Part shown: piece by piece, positions 15,873-25,361 of the stretch | How positions within the stretch are numbered: position 1 is the first letter of the stretch | How the letters are laid out: each line of letters starts with the position of its first letter | DNA from: Spirochaetia bacterium UBA5763 | GTDB lineage: Bacteria > Spirochaetota > UBA4802 > UBA5550 | NCBI GenBank assembly: GCA_002418835.1 | Contig: DIEX01000028.1 | Coordinates: 1 to 57,823, forward strand | Direction: 5' to 3' | DNA: 57,823 nt | Notes under the pieces: model-generated | Seen by the model: the letters and a program-made list of their open reading frames with translations, nothing else | The model's database searches: none | What the model was told of the DNA's origin: nothing | Made by a program: the position numbers and the translations under genes

Positions 15873-17240
15873 ATGTTTAAAAAATTTTCTGAACGAAAGA
15901 TTCATCTTGTGGTTCTTGCCTTCTCAACCGGACTTTTTCTCGGTGTAAACTTCTCTTTTGCCGCAAAAGCCGGAGAACCTGCTCATAAATACCTTGAGTA
16001 TTTCCACCAGGTATACCAGATGATAACATCTGAATATGTTGACGCCCCTGATAACAAAAAGCTTTTTTACGGCGCCATTAAAGGTATGATAAATTCTCTG
16101 GGAGATCCATTCACCCGTTTTCTCGATGAAGAGGCCACCTCGGAACTGCAGGAGATGACAACAGGTAAATTCGTAGGTATCGGAGTTGAGATCGCTGTAA
16201 AAGACGGCGAAATTGTTGTCGTGAGCCCCATTGACAATTCACCTGCTATGAAAGCAGGGGTAGAGTCAGGCGATATTATAACCAGGGTAAACAGTGAAAG
16301 TATAAAAGATAAAAACCTCAATGAAGTTATAAAAAATATAAAAGGCCTCCCCGGAACAAAAGTTTCCATATCAGTAAAGAGAGAAGGCTTTACAGAAGAA
16401 ATAGCTTATGAAATTGAGCGGGCCCCGATAAAAATTGAAAGTACAGATTACGCCCTGATAAAAGAACATAACACCGGTTATCTGAGAATTAAAACCTTCG
16501 GGAGCGACACTACTTCCGACGTGAAAAAGGCTCTGGAATTTTTCAGAAATAGCAAAGTAAACAGGCTTGTTATTGACCTGAGGTTTAATCCCGGCGGGCT
16601 CCTGAATGCTGCTGTTGATATATCAGACTTCTTCCTTGATAAGGATACTGTTATTGTTTCTACAAAGGGGAGAGGGGAGAACATTAAAGAGATCATATAC
16701 AGGGCGTCCAACCCTGCATACTATTCAGGTGAAGTGATTATTCTTGTAAACAAAGGAAGCGCATCTGCATCAGAGATACTTAGCGGCGCATTGAAGGACA
16801 ACAAACGCGCTGTACTGGTTGGTGAAAAAACTTTCGGCAAAGGCTCTGTACAGAAAACCTATTCCCTTGACAAGGAACTTGGCATTGCACTTACAATCGC
16901 GAAGTACTACACTCCATCAGGTGCAATGATTCACGGGAAAGGTATTATGCCTGATCGTGAAGTTAAATACGTAGATGTGGCCGAGTCAGATACTGAAGAA
17001 CTGAAAAAAATAAGTAAAGAAAAACTCCTGAATAAATTCGTTACCATAAAGACAGAGTATAACGCTTCTACAAAGCAGGAGTTCCATAAATTTCTGAAGA
17101 GCAATAATGTGGCAATAACTGATAAAACCGCAGATATAATTCTTAAACGGGAGATAAGCAAATACCACAAGAACATTCCATACGACCTCGAATTCGATAA
17201 CCAGCTCATTACAGCACTGGAGATGTTCGGTAAAAAGTGA
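15873..17240 (+). CDS. ctpA: C-terminal processing peptidase (S41 family)
   Basis: A 455-residue periplasmic serine protease. A signal or anchor segment (about 10-31) precedes a helical region, a PDZ domain (about 95-170), and the S41 core. The catalytic pair is Ser298 in GSASASEIL and Lys323 in FGKGSVQ. It trims or degrades exported proteins from their C-termini. The ATG has GGAG at 7 bases. About 115 residues follow the core, a tail of mostly charged helices. tsaD overlaps its stop by 4 bases. Confidence 0.93.
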   Translation: MFKKFSERKIHLVVLAFSTGLFLGVNFSFAAKAGEPAHKYLEYFHQVYQMITSEYVDAPDNKKLFYGAIKGMINSLGDPFTRFLDEEATSELQEMTTGKFVGIGVEIAVKDGEIVVVSPIDNSPAMKAGVESGDIITRVNSESIKDKNLNEVIKNIKGLPGTKVSISVKREGFTEEIAYEIERAPIKIESTDYALIKEHNTGYLRIKTFGSDTTSDVKKALEFFRNSKVNRLVIDLRFNPGGLLNAAVDISDFFLDKDTVIVSTKGRGENIKEIIYRASNPAYYSGEVIILVNKGSASASEILSGALKDNKRAVLVGEKTFGKGSVQKTYSLDKELGIALTIAKYYTPSGAMIHGKGIMPDREVKYVDVAESDTEELKKISKEKLLNKFVTIKTEYNASTKQEFHKFLKSNNVAITDKTADIILKREISKYHKNIPYDLEFDNQLITALEMFGKK

Positions 17241-18232
17241 AGGATGGACAGGTTATCGGTCTCGGCCTTGAAAGTTCATGCGACGAGACCTCAGCAGCAA
17301 TAGTGACTGAGGGGAGAATAATCCTCTCTAACATGATAAACAGCCAGATCGAGCTGCACAGCGATTATTCGGGAGTTGTGCCTGAGATAGCTTCCCGGGC
17401 ACATCTGGAGAATATAAACGGCCTCATTACCTCAGCCCTTGAAGAGGCCGGAATGACTTTCAGCGATCTGGACTACGTTGCCGCAACAAACCGTCCCGGA
17501 CTCATCGGCTCACTCCTTATAGCGCTTCAGAGCGCCAAGGCAATTTCATTCACGCTGAATATCCCTCTCATTGCAATAAACCACCTTGAGGCGCACCTCT
17601 ATGCGCCGTTCCTTGAGGGGAGAGAACTTGAGTACCCGTTCATCGGGCTTCTTATCTCCGGAGGGAATACCGCTCTTTACAGAGTCAACGGCCCGGGTGA
17701 AATGCAATTAATCGGAAAAACTGTTGATGACGCTGTCGGTGAGGCTTACGACAAAGTTTCAAAATTTCTCGGTCTCGGCTACCCCGGCGGCCCTGTTATA
17801 GAAAAAATCGCAAGGCAGGCTGTAAAGAGAAAAGTCTTCTTCCCTAAAATACTGACAGACCCTGACGACAGAAGGTTCTCCTACTCAGGAATAAAAACCG
17901 CTGTAATAAATCATATAAAATCCAATCCCGGGGATGATATTCCGGAAATCGTCTACTCATTTCAGGAGAGAGCCCTTGAGCTCCTTTCAAGAAGGCTATT
18001 TACCGCAGCCAGAGCGGAAGGGATCAAAAAGATGGTTGTCGCAGGGGGGGTTGCGGCAAACGGAAGACTCAGGGATATCCTTAACAGCGAAAAAAGAAAG
18101 GATGAGGAGATCATAATACCCTCCCCCCTTCTCTGTACTGATAACGCCGCAATGATTGCAGGAATAGGCTGCCAGTACTTCAAAAGAGGACTGTTTGACC
18201 CCCTCAGTTCTGACGTAACTGCTAAGGTCTGA
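17237..18232 (+). CDS. tsaD: tRNA N6-adenosine threonylcarbamoyltransferase
   Basis: A 331-residue enzyme that transfers threonylcarbamoyl to A37 of ANN-decoding tRNAs. It opens with GLGLESSCDET, carries the metal-binding HLEAH motif near residue 115, and has LLISGGNT, VDDAVGEAYDKV and the VVAGGVAANGRLR segment. The start is GTG inside the ctpA stop region (GTGA), so translation is coupled. From memory the SQIELH and GGNTALYRV segments resemble spirochaetal TsaD. Length is normal. Confidence 0.95.
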   Translation: MKDGQVIGLGLESSCDETSAAIVTEGRIILSNMINSQIELHSDYSGVVPEIASRAHLENINGLITSALEEAGMTFSDLDYVAATNRPGLIGSLLIALQSAKAISFTLNIPLIAINHLEAHLYAPFLEGRELEYPFIGLLISGGNTALYRVNGPGEMQLIGKTVDDAVGEAYDKVSKFLGLGYPGGPVIEKIARQAVKRKVFFPKILTDPDDRRFSYSGIKTAVINHIKSNPGDDIPEIVYSFQERALELLSRRLFTAARAEGIKKMVVAGGVAANGRLRDILNSEKRKDEEIIIPSPLLCTDNAAMIAGIGCQYFKRGLFDPLSSDVTAKV

Positions 18233-18275
18233 AATATTTGCTTGCAAAAAAAAATTATTCTGAAAGATTATCAGA

Positions 18276-19217
18276 ATGAATTTTGCTGAAGAAAAAACTC
18301 CATCCGGACTCATCCTGAAAGTAATGTTCAACAAGAGGAAATATCTTGTTTTCAACAACAGGGGGGAATCGATATCCGCTGACAGCGAGGGGAGAAGCCT
18401 CCTCCACAAAATGCCCTCCATAATTTTTCTCGGCACAACTTTTGAGATAGGAAGGGATTACGACAGGGAATTTTCTCTATTAAAACTCAGAGATAATCAT
18501 CTGATTGTGCCATACAGGAATATTATTGAAAAAAAGAAAAAATATATATTCATAAACCTTTTTGCCAAATCTGACATGGTACCGGTAACCATAAACCATG
18601 TAAAAGGATACTCGGCAATGCTGAAAGAGATCCCTTCCGGCACAGAGATCGACTACCTTATTGTTGACGAAACATTATCCGAAACAGAGGTCTCTGTTAT
18701 AGCCAGCCGGTTCAAGCCAATGGAGATTATATATATCTCCTCACAAAAAAAGGAGGGGCCTGAAGAGATTTCCGGTGAAAAGGAGACAGGTTTTATAAAT
18801 ATCAACACAATGTCGGACAATGCGGTTTTCCTTGCATCGTATCACCTCAAGCACATGGCGCTTTCGAACCTGAACCAGCTTCTTCTGGATTTTGACACAT
18901 CCGCTTTTGATACTCAATATATAATCTATCTTCTCAATGATATACTGATGAACAGGACTGATGAAAATGAAGTCCTGCGGAACATGAATATGCTCATTGA
19001 GCTTAAAAACTCCTTCGAGTTCTACCTCGCACTCATTGAAAGAGACGGAGATACAGTAAAAGCCCTGCTTGAAAAGGAGAGTGACTACCGGAAACTTGCG
19101 CCATACAGGACACTTGTTTCAAAAGTAAGCTCAATGAATCCCGGAAGGGAGGGGCAGCTCCTCTATACAGAATATGAAAATCTTGTAATGGACAGGCTCG
19201 AACAGCTTAAATCCTGA
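18276..19217 (+). CDS. Conserved-looking protein of unknown function
   Basis: A 313-residue soluble protein with no signal peptide or membrane segment and no motif I recognise. The N-terminal 200 residues alternate beta and helix; the C-terminal part (about 190-313) is helical and leucine-rich, ending in a short charged helix. It lies 43 bases after tsaD on the same strand, with normal base composition, so it probably reads from the ctpA-tsaD transcript. It may be lineage-specific. Confidence 0.75.
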   Translation: MNFAEEKTPSGLILKVMFNKRKYLVFNNRGESISADSEGRSLLHKMPSIIFLGTTFEIGRDYDREFSLLKLRDNHLIVPYRNIIEKKKKYIFINLFAKSDMVPVTINHVKGYSAMLKEIPSGTEIDYLIVDETLSETEVSVIASRFKPMEIIYISSQKKEGPEEISGEKETGFININTMSDNAVFLASYHLKHMALSNLNQLLLDFDTSAFDTQYIIYLLNDILMNRTDENEVLRNMNMLIELKNSFEFYLALIERDGDTVKALLEKESDYRKLAPYRTLVSKVSSMNPGREGQLLYTEYENLVMDRLEQLKS

Positions 19218-19387
19218 AAAAATTTTTTAAATCCTGCCGGAAACTTTCGTATATGCTATATGGATCAATTCTGTTTTATTAATATTTTCCCGATCCATGT
19301 CATTGAACGCTTATGAGTATCAGTGTAACTCATAAACCCGTGACCCGTGTCACAAATCTAAACATCAATAACCGAGGAGTCCGTTAT

Positions 19388-20398
19388 TTGAAAAAGTATA
19401 TTTTAATATTAATACTGTCACTCTCTTCATCAGGAGCAGCAGAAGAAAAAATTAAAGTCTGTTTTTCAGATCCTGAGAAGATTCGCAAATCTATTCCAGC
19501 CCCGGAGGAGAGTCTGATAAGGCTGATCAATTCCTCTTCCCGGAATATAAACGGCGCATTTTATGATATATCATCAATGCCTGTGGCGCAGGCCTTTATT
19601 AACGCTTCAAAAAGAGGCGTGAATATCAGGCTCGTTACAGACAGCGATAATCTTTCAGGAAAAGCCATAGAATCAATCATTGATTCCGGAATTCCTGTTG
19701 TTGAAGATAATAAACAGGGGCTCATGCATAACAAGTTTGCAGTAATTGACGGTTCCACTGTATATACGGGATCAACCAATACCACAGATAACTGTGCTTA
19801 CAGAAACAACAATAACTCGGTAATAATCCATTCATCTGAACTGGCTGATATCTATAATGCCGAGTTTGAGGAGATGTTTTCACATGGAGTTTTCGGGAAC
19901 AGGAGAGAAGTTCTCCCCTTTGCACCGCTCCTGAATAAGTACTATGTAAAAATCGATGATATTCATATCAATGCCTATTTCTCTCCGGAGAATAATGTTG
20001 AAAAAATAATAAACAGCAGACTGAAAAAAGCGAAATGCTCAATAAGGTTCATGGCCTTCTCCTTCACATCTGATGTAATTGCAGAAACCATGATTTCAAG
20101 GTTTAAAGAGGGTGTCACTGTAGAAGGAGTTTTTGAAAGAAAAGGTTCAAACAGTGAACATTCCGAATTCACAAAAATGATGATTGAAGGGCTTCCTGTT
20201 ATAAAAGACAGAAATCATAGAATTATGCATCACAAGGTTATCATAATTGATGACAGCATAGTTATTACAGGATCATTCAATTTCTCAAAAAACGCGAACC
20301 GCAGCAATGACGAAAATATCCTGATAATCGAAAGCCGTGAAATTGCATCAAAATATAATGATGAATTTTCCCGTGTCTACAAAGGGGGTAGAAGATGA
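19388..20398 (+). CDS. Secreted phospholipase D-like protein with two HKD motifs
   Basis: A 336-residue protein of the PLD superfamily. Two HxK(x4)D motifs are intact: HNKFAVIDGS with TGSTN in the first half, and HHKVIIIDDS with TGSFNFS in the second. A signal peptide follows the start. I place the start at the TTG at 19388, with GAGGAG 8 bases upstream, because it opens directly on a KKYILILIL signal. An in-frame ATG at 19313 adds 25 residues that bury the signal. The family includes the exported nuclease Nuc and phospholipases, and the substrate is not readable. It overlaps radC by 4 bases. Confidence 0.82.
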   Translation: MKKYILILILSLSSSGAAEEKIKVCFSDPEKIRKSIPAPEESLIRLINSSSRNINGAFYDISSMPVAQAFINASKRGVNIRLVTDSDNLSGKAIESIIDSGIPVVEDNKQGLMHNKFAVIDGSTVYTGSTNTTDNCAYRNNNNSVIIHSSELADIYNAEFEEMFSHGVFGNRREVLPFAPLLNKYYVKIDDIHINAYFSPENNVEKIINSRLKKAKCSIRFMAFSFTSDVIAETMISRFKEGVTVEGVFERKGSNSEHSEFTKMMIEGLPVIKDRNHRIMHHKVIIIDDSIVITGSFNFSKNANRSNDENILIIESREIASKYNDEFSRVYKGGRR

Positions 20399-21072
20399 AC
20401 TCCGGAATTCACGAAAACTACAGGCTCCCTGCACAGAAATGTATAGATGGTGAGAGCGTCAGGGATCTCTCCGACATCGAACTCCTTGCAGTAATACTCG
20501 GAACCGGCACAAAAGAAAAGGATGTACTTGAACTCTCCGCAAGTTTAATCAAGAAAAACGGAGGACTAACGGCAGTTTCACGGTGCGGCTTGAGAGAGAT
20601 TGCTCTGGAAAAAGGTATCGGCCTGAAAAAATCAGTGAAGATCCTTGCAGCCTTTGAACTGGGGAGAAGGGCCATTACCGGAGCCCCTTACATGAACCAG
20701 CTCAGCACGCCACTTGCTGTATGGGAACTCCTCCTTCCGGAAACCGCGGGCCTCCAGAAAGAGGAATTCCGCGTTCTTGTAATAAATAATAAAAACATGC
20801 TTATAAAAAAGAGTGTTGTATCAATAGGTACAATCACAGAAGCAATTGTACACCCCAGGGAGGTTTTTCGCGACGCCATACGGGAGGGGGGCTCAGGTAT
20901 AATAGTGACTCATAATCACCCGTCAGGGAATCCTGCTCCATCAAAACAGGACATTGAAACAACAAAGCGGTTAATTGAAGCTGGTAAAATTGTAGGTATA
21001 CCCCTTGTTGACCATATAATACTCACTGACGCAACATTTTACAGCATGAAGGAGAATGGGTATATTCCATGA
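20395..21072 (+). CDS. radC: RadC/JAMM-domain protein
   Basis: A 225-residue protein with an N-terminal helix-hairpin-helix-like region (LGTGTKEKDVLELS, GIGLKKSVKILAAFELGRR) and a C-terminal JAMM metalloprotease-like domain with HNHPSGNPAPSKQD, giving the two zinc histidines and the aspartate. The name comes from an old link to DNA repair; its real role is unsettled. The ATG overlaps the PLD stop (ATGA). Length is normal. Confidence 0.93.
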   Translation: MNSGIHENYRLPAQKCIDGESVRDLSDIELLAVILGTGTKEKDVLELSASLIKKNGGLTAVSRCGLREIALEKGIGLKKSVKILAAFELGRRAITGAPYMNQLSTPLAVWELLLPETAGLQKEEFRVLVINNKNMLIKKSVVSIGTITEAIVHPREVFRDAIREGGSGIIVTHNHPSGNPAPSKQDIETTKRLIEAGKIVGIPLVDHIILTDATFYSMKENGYIP

Positions 21073-21162
21073 AAAGAGATCCGGGACTCTTATAGCGGAT
21101 CAATTATTATAAACAATTATCTCATTCTATTGACAAAAGATAACGGCCATTGCCTAATCTGC

Positions 21163-21191
21163 TTGACTCGATCCTTTTTTTATAGTATAAA
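21163..21191 (+). promoter_or_regulatory. Sigma-70 promoter for the esterase-fold gene
   Basis: TTGACT (21163-21168), 17 bases, TATAAA (21186-21191), about 33 bases before the ATG. Both boxes match 5 of 6. Confidence 0.75.
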
Positions 21192-21224
21192 TAGAATAAC
21201 TCATTTTAAGTCGGGGATTTAATC

Positions 21225-22112
21225 ATGAAAAAAACCTTTGCTGTACTTATGATAACTTTTTTAACAATTACAACCGGTGTCAAAGCTGAAGAGCCGGATT
21301 ACGCAAGCCAGATACAGCCCGGTAAATGGCTGAAAAACATTCAGGTTCCCATTACACATGAAGGCGAAACATCAACAGCAAGGATACAGATTTTTTTTCC
21401 GAAAGATTATGTGAAAGGTAAATACCACCGCACAGTAATAGCATTACACACCTATGGGGAGAGGGAGAATGAATGGGAGACAAACTCCTCCATTGCGTCC
21501 CTTGCAAATAAATACAATATTGTAGTTGTATGCCCTGCTATGAACAAATCACTTTCTGAAACAGCTTTCTATCCTGAAACTGACTACAGGTGGAACATTC
21601 TCCCCGGTGGAAAATTTATCGGTGAGACCCTGATCACATTTCTCAACCAGACATTCTCTCTTGCGACAAAAAAAAGCGGTACAGGTATAATGGGTGTAAC
21701 AGCAGGCGCAAGGGGAGCCCTTCTTGTTGCAGCAACCTATAGTGATAAGTTTGCTGCGGCAGCAGGGATATCCGGCTACTACGATCAATCAACTATGCCC
21801 GCCAGTAAAATGATTGAATCTGTATACGGAAGCTACAGAAAAAACCAGCAGAGATGGGAGAATGAGGAGAATGTTCTGAAAATGGCGGATAAGCTTAAAG
21901 GTGTCAGCGTATATATCTATCATGGAGAAAAAAACGACGCATTCAATCCTATACAGTCAAAACTCATGGCAATTCGCCTGAAACAGCTTGAAAAAAAGGA
22001 TCCAGGTTACAGCATAACATATAAAGAGGGGAAAACCGGCGGTTACGGATGGCTCTACTGGAAAGGGCAGGCTGAGCCTGTGATGGAGTTCATGAACGAA
22101 AAACTCAGATAA
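21225..22112 (+). CDS. Exported esterase-fold protein lacking catalytic Ser and His
   Basis: A 295-residue protein with a signal peptide (about 1-21) and the alpha/beta-hydrolase layout of the esterase D / S-formylglutathione hydrolase type. The nucleophile elbow, usually GxSxG, reads GVTAG (157-161), with Thr159 where Ser is expected. The usual GGHDWxYW near the end reads GGYGWLYW (282-289), so the catalytic His is Tyr284. The acid Asp248 remains. Loss of two triad residues suggests a binding or structural role rather than hydrolysis. It has its own promoter and ends base-to-base against the convergent methyltransferase gene. Confidence 0.8.
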   Translation: MKKTFAVLMITFLTITTGVKAEEPDYASQIQPGKWLKNIQVPITHEGETSTARIQIFFPKDYVKGKYHRTVIALHTYGERENEWETNSSIASLANKYNIVVVCPAMNKSLSETAFYPETDYRWNILPGGKFIGETLITFLNQTFSLATKKSGTGIMGVTAGARGALLVAATYSDKFAAAAGISGYYDQSTMPASKMIESVYGSYRKNQQRWENEENVLKMADKLKGVSVYIYHGEKNDAFNPIQSKLMAIRLKQLEKKDPGYSITYKEGKTGGYGWLYWKGQAEPVMEFMNEKLR

Positions 22113-24059
22113 TCAGAGCAGGGCTGATTTAATATAATCAATATCGCTTCCGATTAATCTGAATAATTTATATACATTTTTATTAAGAGAGGTTGTGTCT
22201 CCTGTGTTCTCTGCAATCTCCACAGATTCCTCCAGCCTCTTTTTTTCATCCCTGGTGAGGTACGGAACAGGGAGCTCCTCAATGTGGCTCCTCAGAACCT
22301 TCACCGAAGAAAACTTTTTCTGAAAAATAAACTGGTAAAGATCGGAATTAAAGAGCCCCATAATCAGTTCCGGAGAATATCCCTCAAGTTCCGGGATTAA
22401 TATATTAGCGCTGTTGAGAGTTACCCTCCCCTCCCTGTCACAAGCAAAAATAAGCCTGTTTGAAATATACCTGTAAACCAGTTTATCCCTGTGCCTGTAA
22501 TAGAATTCGGCCGCAGTCTGCTGAAATTTATCCGGCTCGAATATTATAAATGATTCCCCGTTTTTAATCCTGAAAGGAATAATATCTTTCCCTTTAATCA
22601 CAGGTTCACTCCCTTTCAGGCACTCGCTGGTCACATAACATTTGTTATTCCCTGTAACTATACCCAGCGCCCACATTGCACCCTCTTTCAGAGTACGATG
22701 CCCCCTGGAATAAACTTTATCTATAATCCTTTCATCCTCAGGGGATATATTTATATCAAAAATATTGCTGCTGCCTGTCATAAACCTTTTCTGGCTCACG
22801 GAATAGCCGCTCCCCCGGTTTACGATTTCAACAGAACCTTCACCCTTCTCTTTTATAATATCAATTATAACAGCAGAGCTGAAGACATTTCTGAAGATAC
22901 GCTTCTCCTTCTCGATCCTTGTAATCATCGCGTTCTCAAGCATGAAGTTCCTGATATCATGGTGCATTCTCACATTAAGCACAGAGTCAGGAAGGAGGAA
23001 AGAGAGCCTCCCGCCTTTTTTCAGCATCCTCAGGCTCTTCACAAAAAAGCATGAAAAAGATTCCCCCGATGTAATCTCAGGGTAGAGATACCTGAGCATC
23101 GAAAGTTCCTCTTTCCTGTAATGTGAGCCCCATGGCGGATTTGTTGCTATAATGTCAAATTGCGGAAGCGAATCTATACTGTGGAAAAGAAGGGATTCAT
23201 TATAATTCATCAGTGAATCGTTACAGAAAATTTTAGGCTCAAAATCAATCTCTTTAAACATTACCATAATGTTTATTCTCGCAACATTAACTGCCACAGG
23301 ATCTATATCAATGCCGTAAATCGATTCAGGATTGCCGATCTTCTCTGCAAATGCGAGAAGAAACTGCCCTGTGCCGCAGCATGGATCAAGAAATAATCCC
23401 CCGTCAGAAGCAAGCCTCTCCGCTATTCTGTTTACAATCCAGTCAGGTGTATAATACGATCCTAATTTTGATTTTTCACCCTCAACAAGAATCGACTGAT
23501 ATATTATTCCCGCAATATTCCCGTCAAGAGGTAGAGGAAAATCGAGTATTTTAAGCGCCTGTTCATTTATCCCGGCAGCAACATGTTTCCGCCATTCATT
23601 CAGCGCCAGTACGATATTTTTATGTTTCCGGATAACTATCTTTTCGTTCCGGATTATGTCACATTGTTGCTCAGCATCTATCAGCCCGTGCATTCGTAAA
23701 ATACTTACGCATACTATAAACATCGCAAGAGAGGAATCGAGTTTCTGCCCCCTTATATAATCAGATAGAGCAGCTACCTCTTTTCTGGCGGCATCTGTTT
23801 CAAAAAGTTCATCAGGGATAAATGTTTTTGATGAGCCTGTTTTGTTCGCCCTGCTGTTAAGCCTGTCAAGTTCGCCGTTTTCAATACGCCTCTGAAGAAG
23901 AAGCACATCATCCCTGAGGAAAGAAAACTCATTTTCTCCGGAAACGGAGCTGATGAAACCGTGTCGAACCCAGTTCCTCACAGAGGACACGGAGATTCCC
24001 AGCAGTCTTGCTGTTTCAGAACTTGTGAGCACCTGTTTTCCTGATAGAGATAGTTTCAT
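22113..24059 (-). CDS. N6-adenine-type DNA methyltransferase with N-terminal excisionase-like HTH
   Basis: A 648-residue Eco57I/TaqI-like methyltransferase. Residues about 10-35 form a MerR/excisionase-type helix-turn-helix (SSETARLLGISVSSVRNWV), unusual at this place. The SYYTPDWIV segment (201-209), SAM motif FLDPCCGTG (223-231) and catalytic NPPW (307-310) follow. The C-terminal 200 residues resemble a TaqI-type target-recognition region. There is no nuclease domain and no restriction gene nearby. It lies 20 bases after pyrC, on the same strand with AGGT before its ATG, so it is probably the third gene of the pyrBC transcript. Confidence 0.88.
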   Translation of the reverse strand: MKLSLSGKQVLTSSETARLLGISVSSVRNWVRHGFISSVSGENEFSFLRDDVLLLQRRIENGELDRLNSRANKTGSSKTFIPDELFETDAARKEVAALSDYIRGQKLDSSLAMFIVCVSILRMHGLIDAEQQCDIIRNEKIVIRKHKNIVLALNEWRKHVAAGINEQALKILDFPLPLDGNIAGIIYQSILVEGEKSKLGSYYTPDWIVNRIAERLASDGGLFLDPCCGTGQFLLAFAEKIGNPESIYGIDIDPVAVNVARINIMVMFKEIDFEPKIFCNDSLMNYNESLLFHSIDSLPQFDIIATNPPWGSHYRKEELSMLRYLYPEITSGESFSCFFVKSLRMLKKGGRLSFLLPDSVLNVRMHHDIRNFMLENAMITRIEKEKRIFRNVFSSAVIIDIIKEKGEGSVEIVNRGSGYSVSQKRFMTGSSNIFDINISPEDERIIDKVYSRGHRTLKEGAMWALGIVTGNNKCYVTSECLKGSEPVIKGKDIIPFRIKNGESFIIFEPDKFQQTAAEFYYRHRDKLVYRYISNRLIFACDREGRVTLNSANILIPELEGYSPELIMGLFNSDLYQFIFQKKFSSVKVLRSHIEELPVPYLTRDEKKRLEESVEIAENTGDTTSLNKNVYKLFRLIGSDIDYIKSALL

Positions 24060-24079
24060 TCAGACCTGAACCGCTGCAT

Positions 24080-25357
24080 TTACCCCCTGCGGTAAACAAT
24101 CTTCCCGTTGCATATTGTGTACTCTATGCTTCCAAAGAGTTCGCGGCCTGTAAAGGGAGTGTTTTTGCACTTTGACATCAGGAACTGCTCATCCACTTTT
24201 ATCTTCCTTTCAGGATTAACAATTGTTATATCAGCATGTCCACCTGATTTCAGAACTCCCCTGTCCAGATTAAGAATTCCGGCTGGATTGCATGTCACTT
24301 TTGCAAAAGCCTGTAAATATGAAAAATTATTCTTTCTTACAAGTTCAGTTATGATTAGAGGTACTGATGTTTCAAGCCCTATGATACCGAATGGAGCATA
24401 CTCCATCTCCTGCATCTTTTCATTTGGAGAATGAGGAGCGTGGTCAGTTGCAATAACATCAATTGTCCCGTCTCTGAGTCCTTCAATTATTCCTCTCCTG
24501 TCGTTTTCAGTGCGAAGCGGCGGATTCATCTTTGCCATCGACATCAGTTCTTCCACTTCATCATCAGTAAGGGAGAAGTAGTGCGGAGCTGTTTCACATG
24601 TGACATTTATTTTATCGTTTTTACCCCTGCGTATTATCTCGACTGACCCCTCTGAAGAGACATGGCAGAAATGGACCTTTCCTTTTGTCAGTCGGGCAAG
24701 GAGTATATCCCTTGCAATCATTACTTCCTCTGCCTCACGGGGAATACCTTTAAGTCCCAGCCTGATTGAATTAAGCCCTTCATTCATAAGCCCTTCGTCA
24801 GCAAGTGACTTATCCTCAGCATGAGAGAGTATGGGAGCGCCGAACATCCTTGAATACTCAAGAGCTCTGCGCATAGTAATTGAACTTGTTACAGGCATGC
24901 CGTCATCCGTGAATGCAACAGCTCCCCCTTTAATAAGTTCACCCATTTCGGAGATCTCCGCCCCCTTCCCCCCCTTGGTAATATTTGCCGCGGGAAAAAC
25001 ATTGATAGGACCTTTTGCAGCTTCCATAATTATAAAACGTACAAGGGCCTGGTTGTCTATTACAGGAGTAGTGTTCGGCATTGTACATACAGATGTAAAA
25101 CCGCTCTTTGCCGCAACCATTGAACCGCCGAGAATTGTCTCCACATCCTCACGCCCCGGTTCCCTGAAGTGAACATGCATGTCTATAAGCCCCGGAAGAA
25201 CCAGGGAACCCTCAGCATCGATAATTTCATCCTCCGCTGATGTTTTTATATTTCTGTCTATGGCTTCAACCCGGCCGCCGCTTAAAACAACGTCAAGCCT
25301 GTCATCTGTTCCTGATGCGGGGTCTATAACCCTTCCATTTTTTATTACTATTCTCAT
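24080..25357 (-). CDS. pyrC: Dihydroorotase
   Basis: A 425-residue zinc enzyme of pyrimidine synthesis that cyclises carbamoyl aspartate. The metal motif HVHFREPG (His61, His63), TMPNTTPV, HAEDKSLA, CHVSSEGS and the late ATDHAPH are all present, so it is catalytically complete rather than the inactive PyrX type. I use the ATG at 25357; an extension to 25408 would overlap pyrB by 47 bases and adds a non-conserved basic stretch. It starts 4 bases after the pyrB stop. Confidence 0.95.
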   Translation of the reverse strand: MRIVIKNGRVIDPASGTDDRLDVVLSGGRVEAIDRNIKTSAEDEIIDAEGSLVLPGLIDMHVHFREPGREDVETILGGSMVAAKSGFTSVCTMPNTTPVIDNQALVRFIIMEAAKGPINVFPAANITKGGKGAEISEMGELIKGGAVAFTDDGMPVTSSITMRRALEYSRMFGAPILSHAEDKSLADEGLMNEGLNSIRLGLKGIPREAEEVMIARDILLARLTKGKVHFCHVSSEGSVEIIRRGKNDKINVTCETAPHYFSLTDDEVEELMSMAKMNPPLRTENDRRGIIEGLRDGTIDVIATDHAPHSPNEKMQEMEYAPFGIIGLETSVPLIITELVRKNNFSYLQAFAKVTCNPAGILNLDRGVLKSGGHADITIVNPERKIKVDEQFLMSKCKNTPFTGRELFGSIEYTICNGKIVYRRG

Positions 25358-25361
25358 ATCT

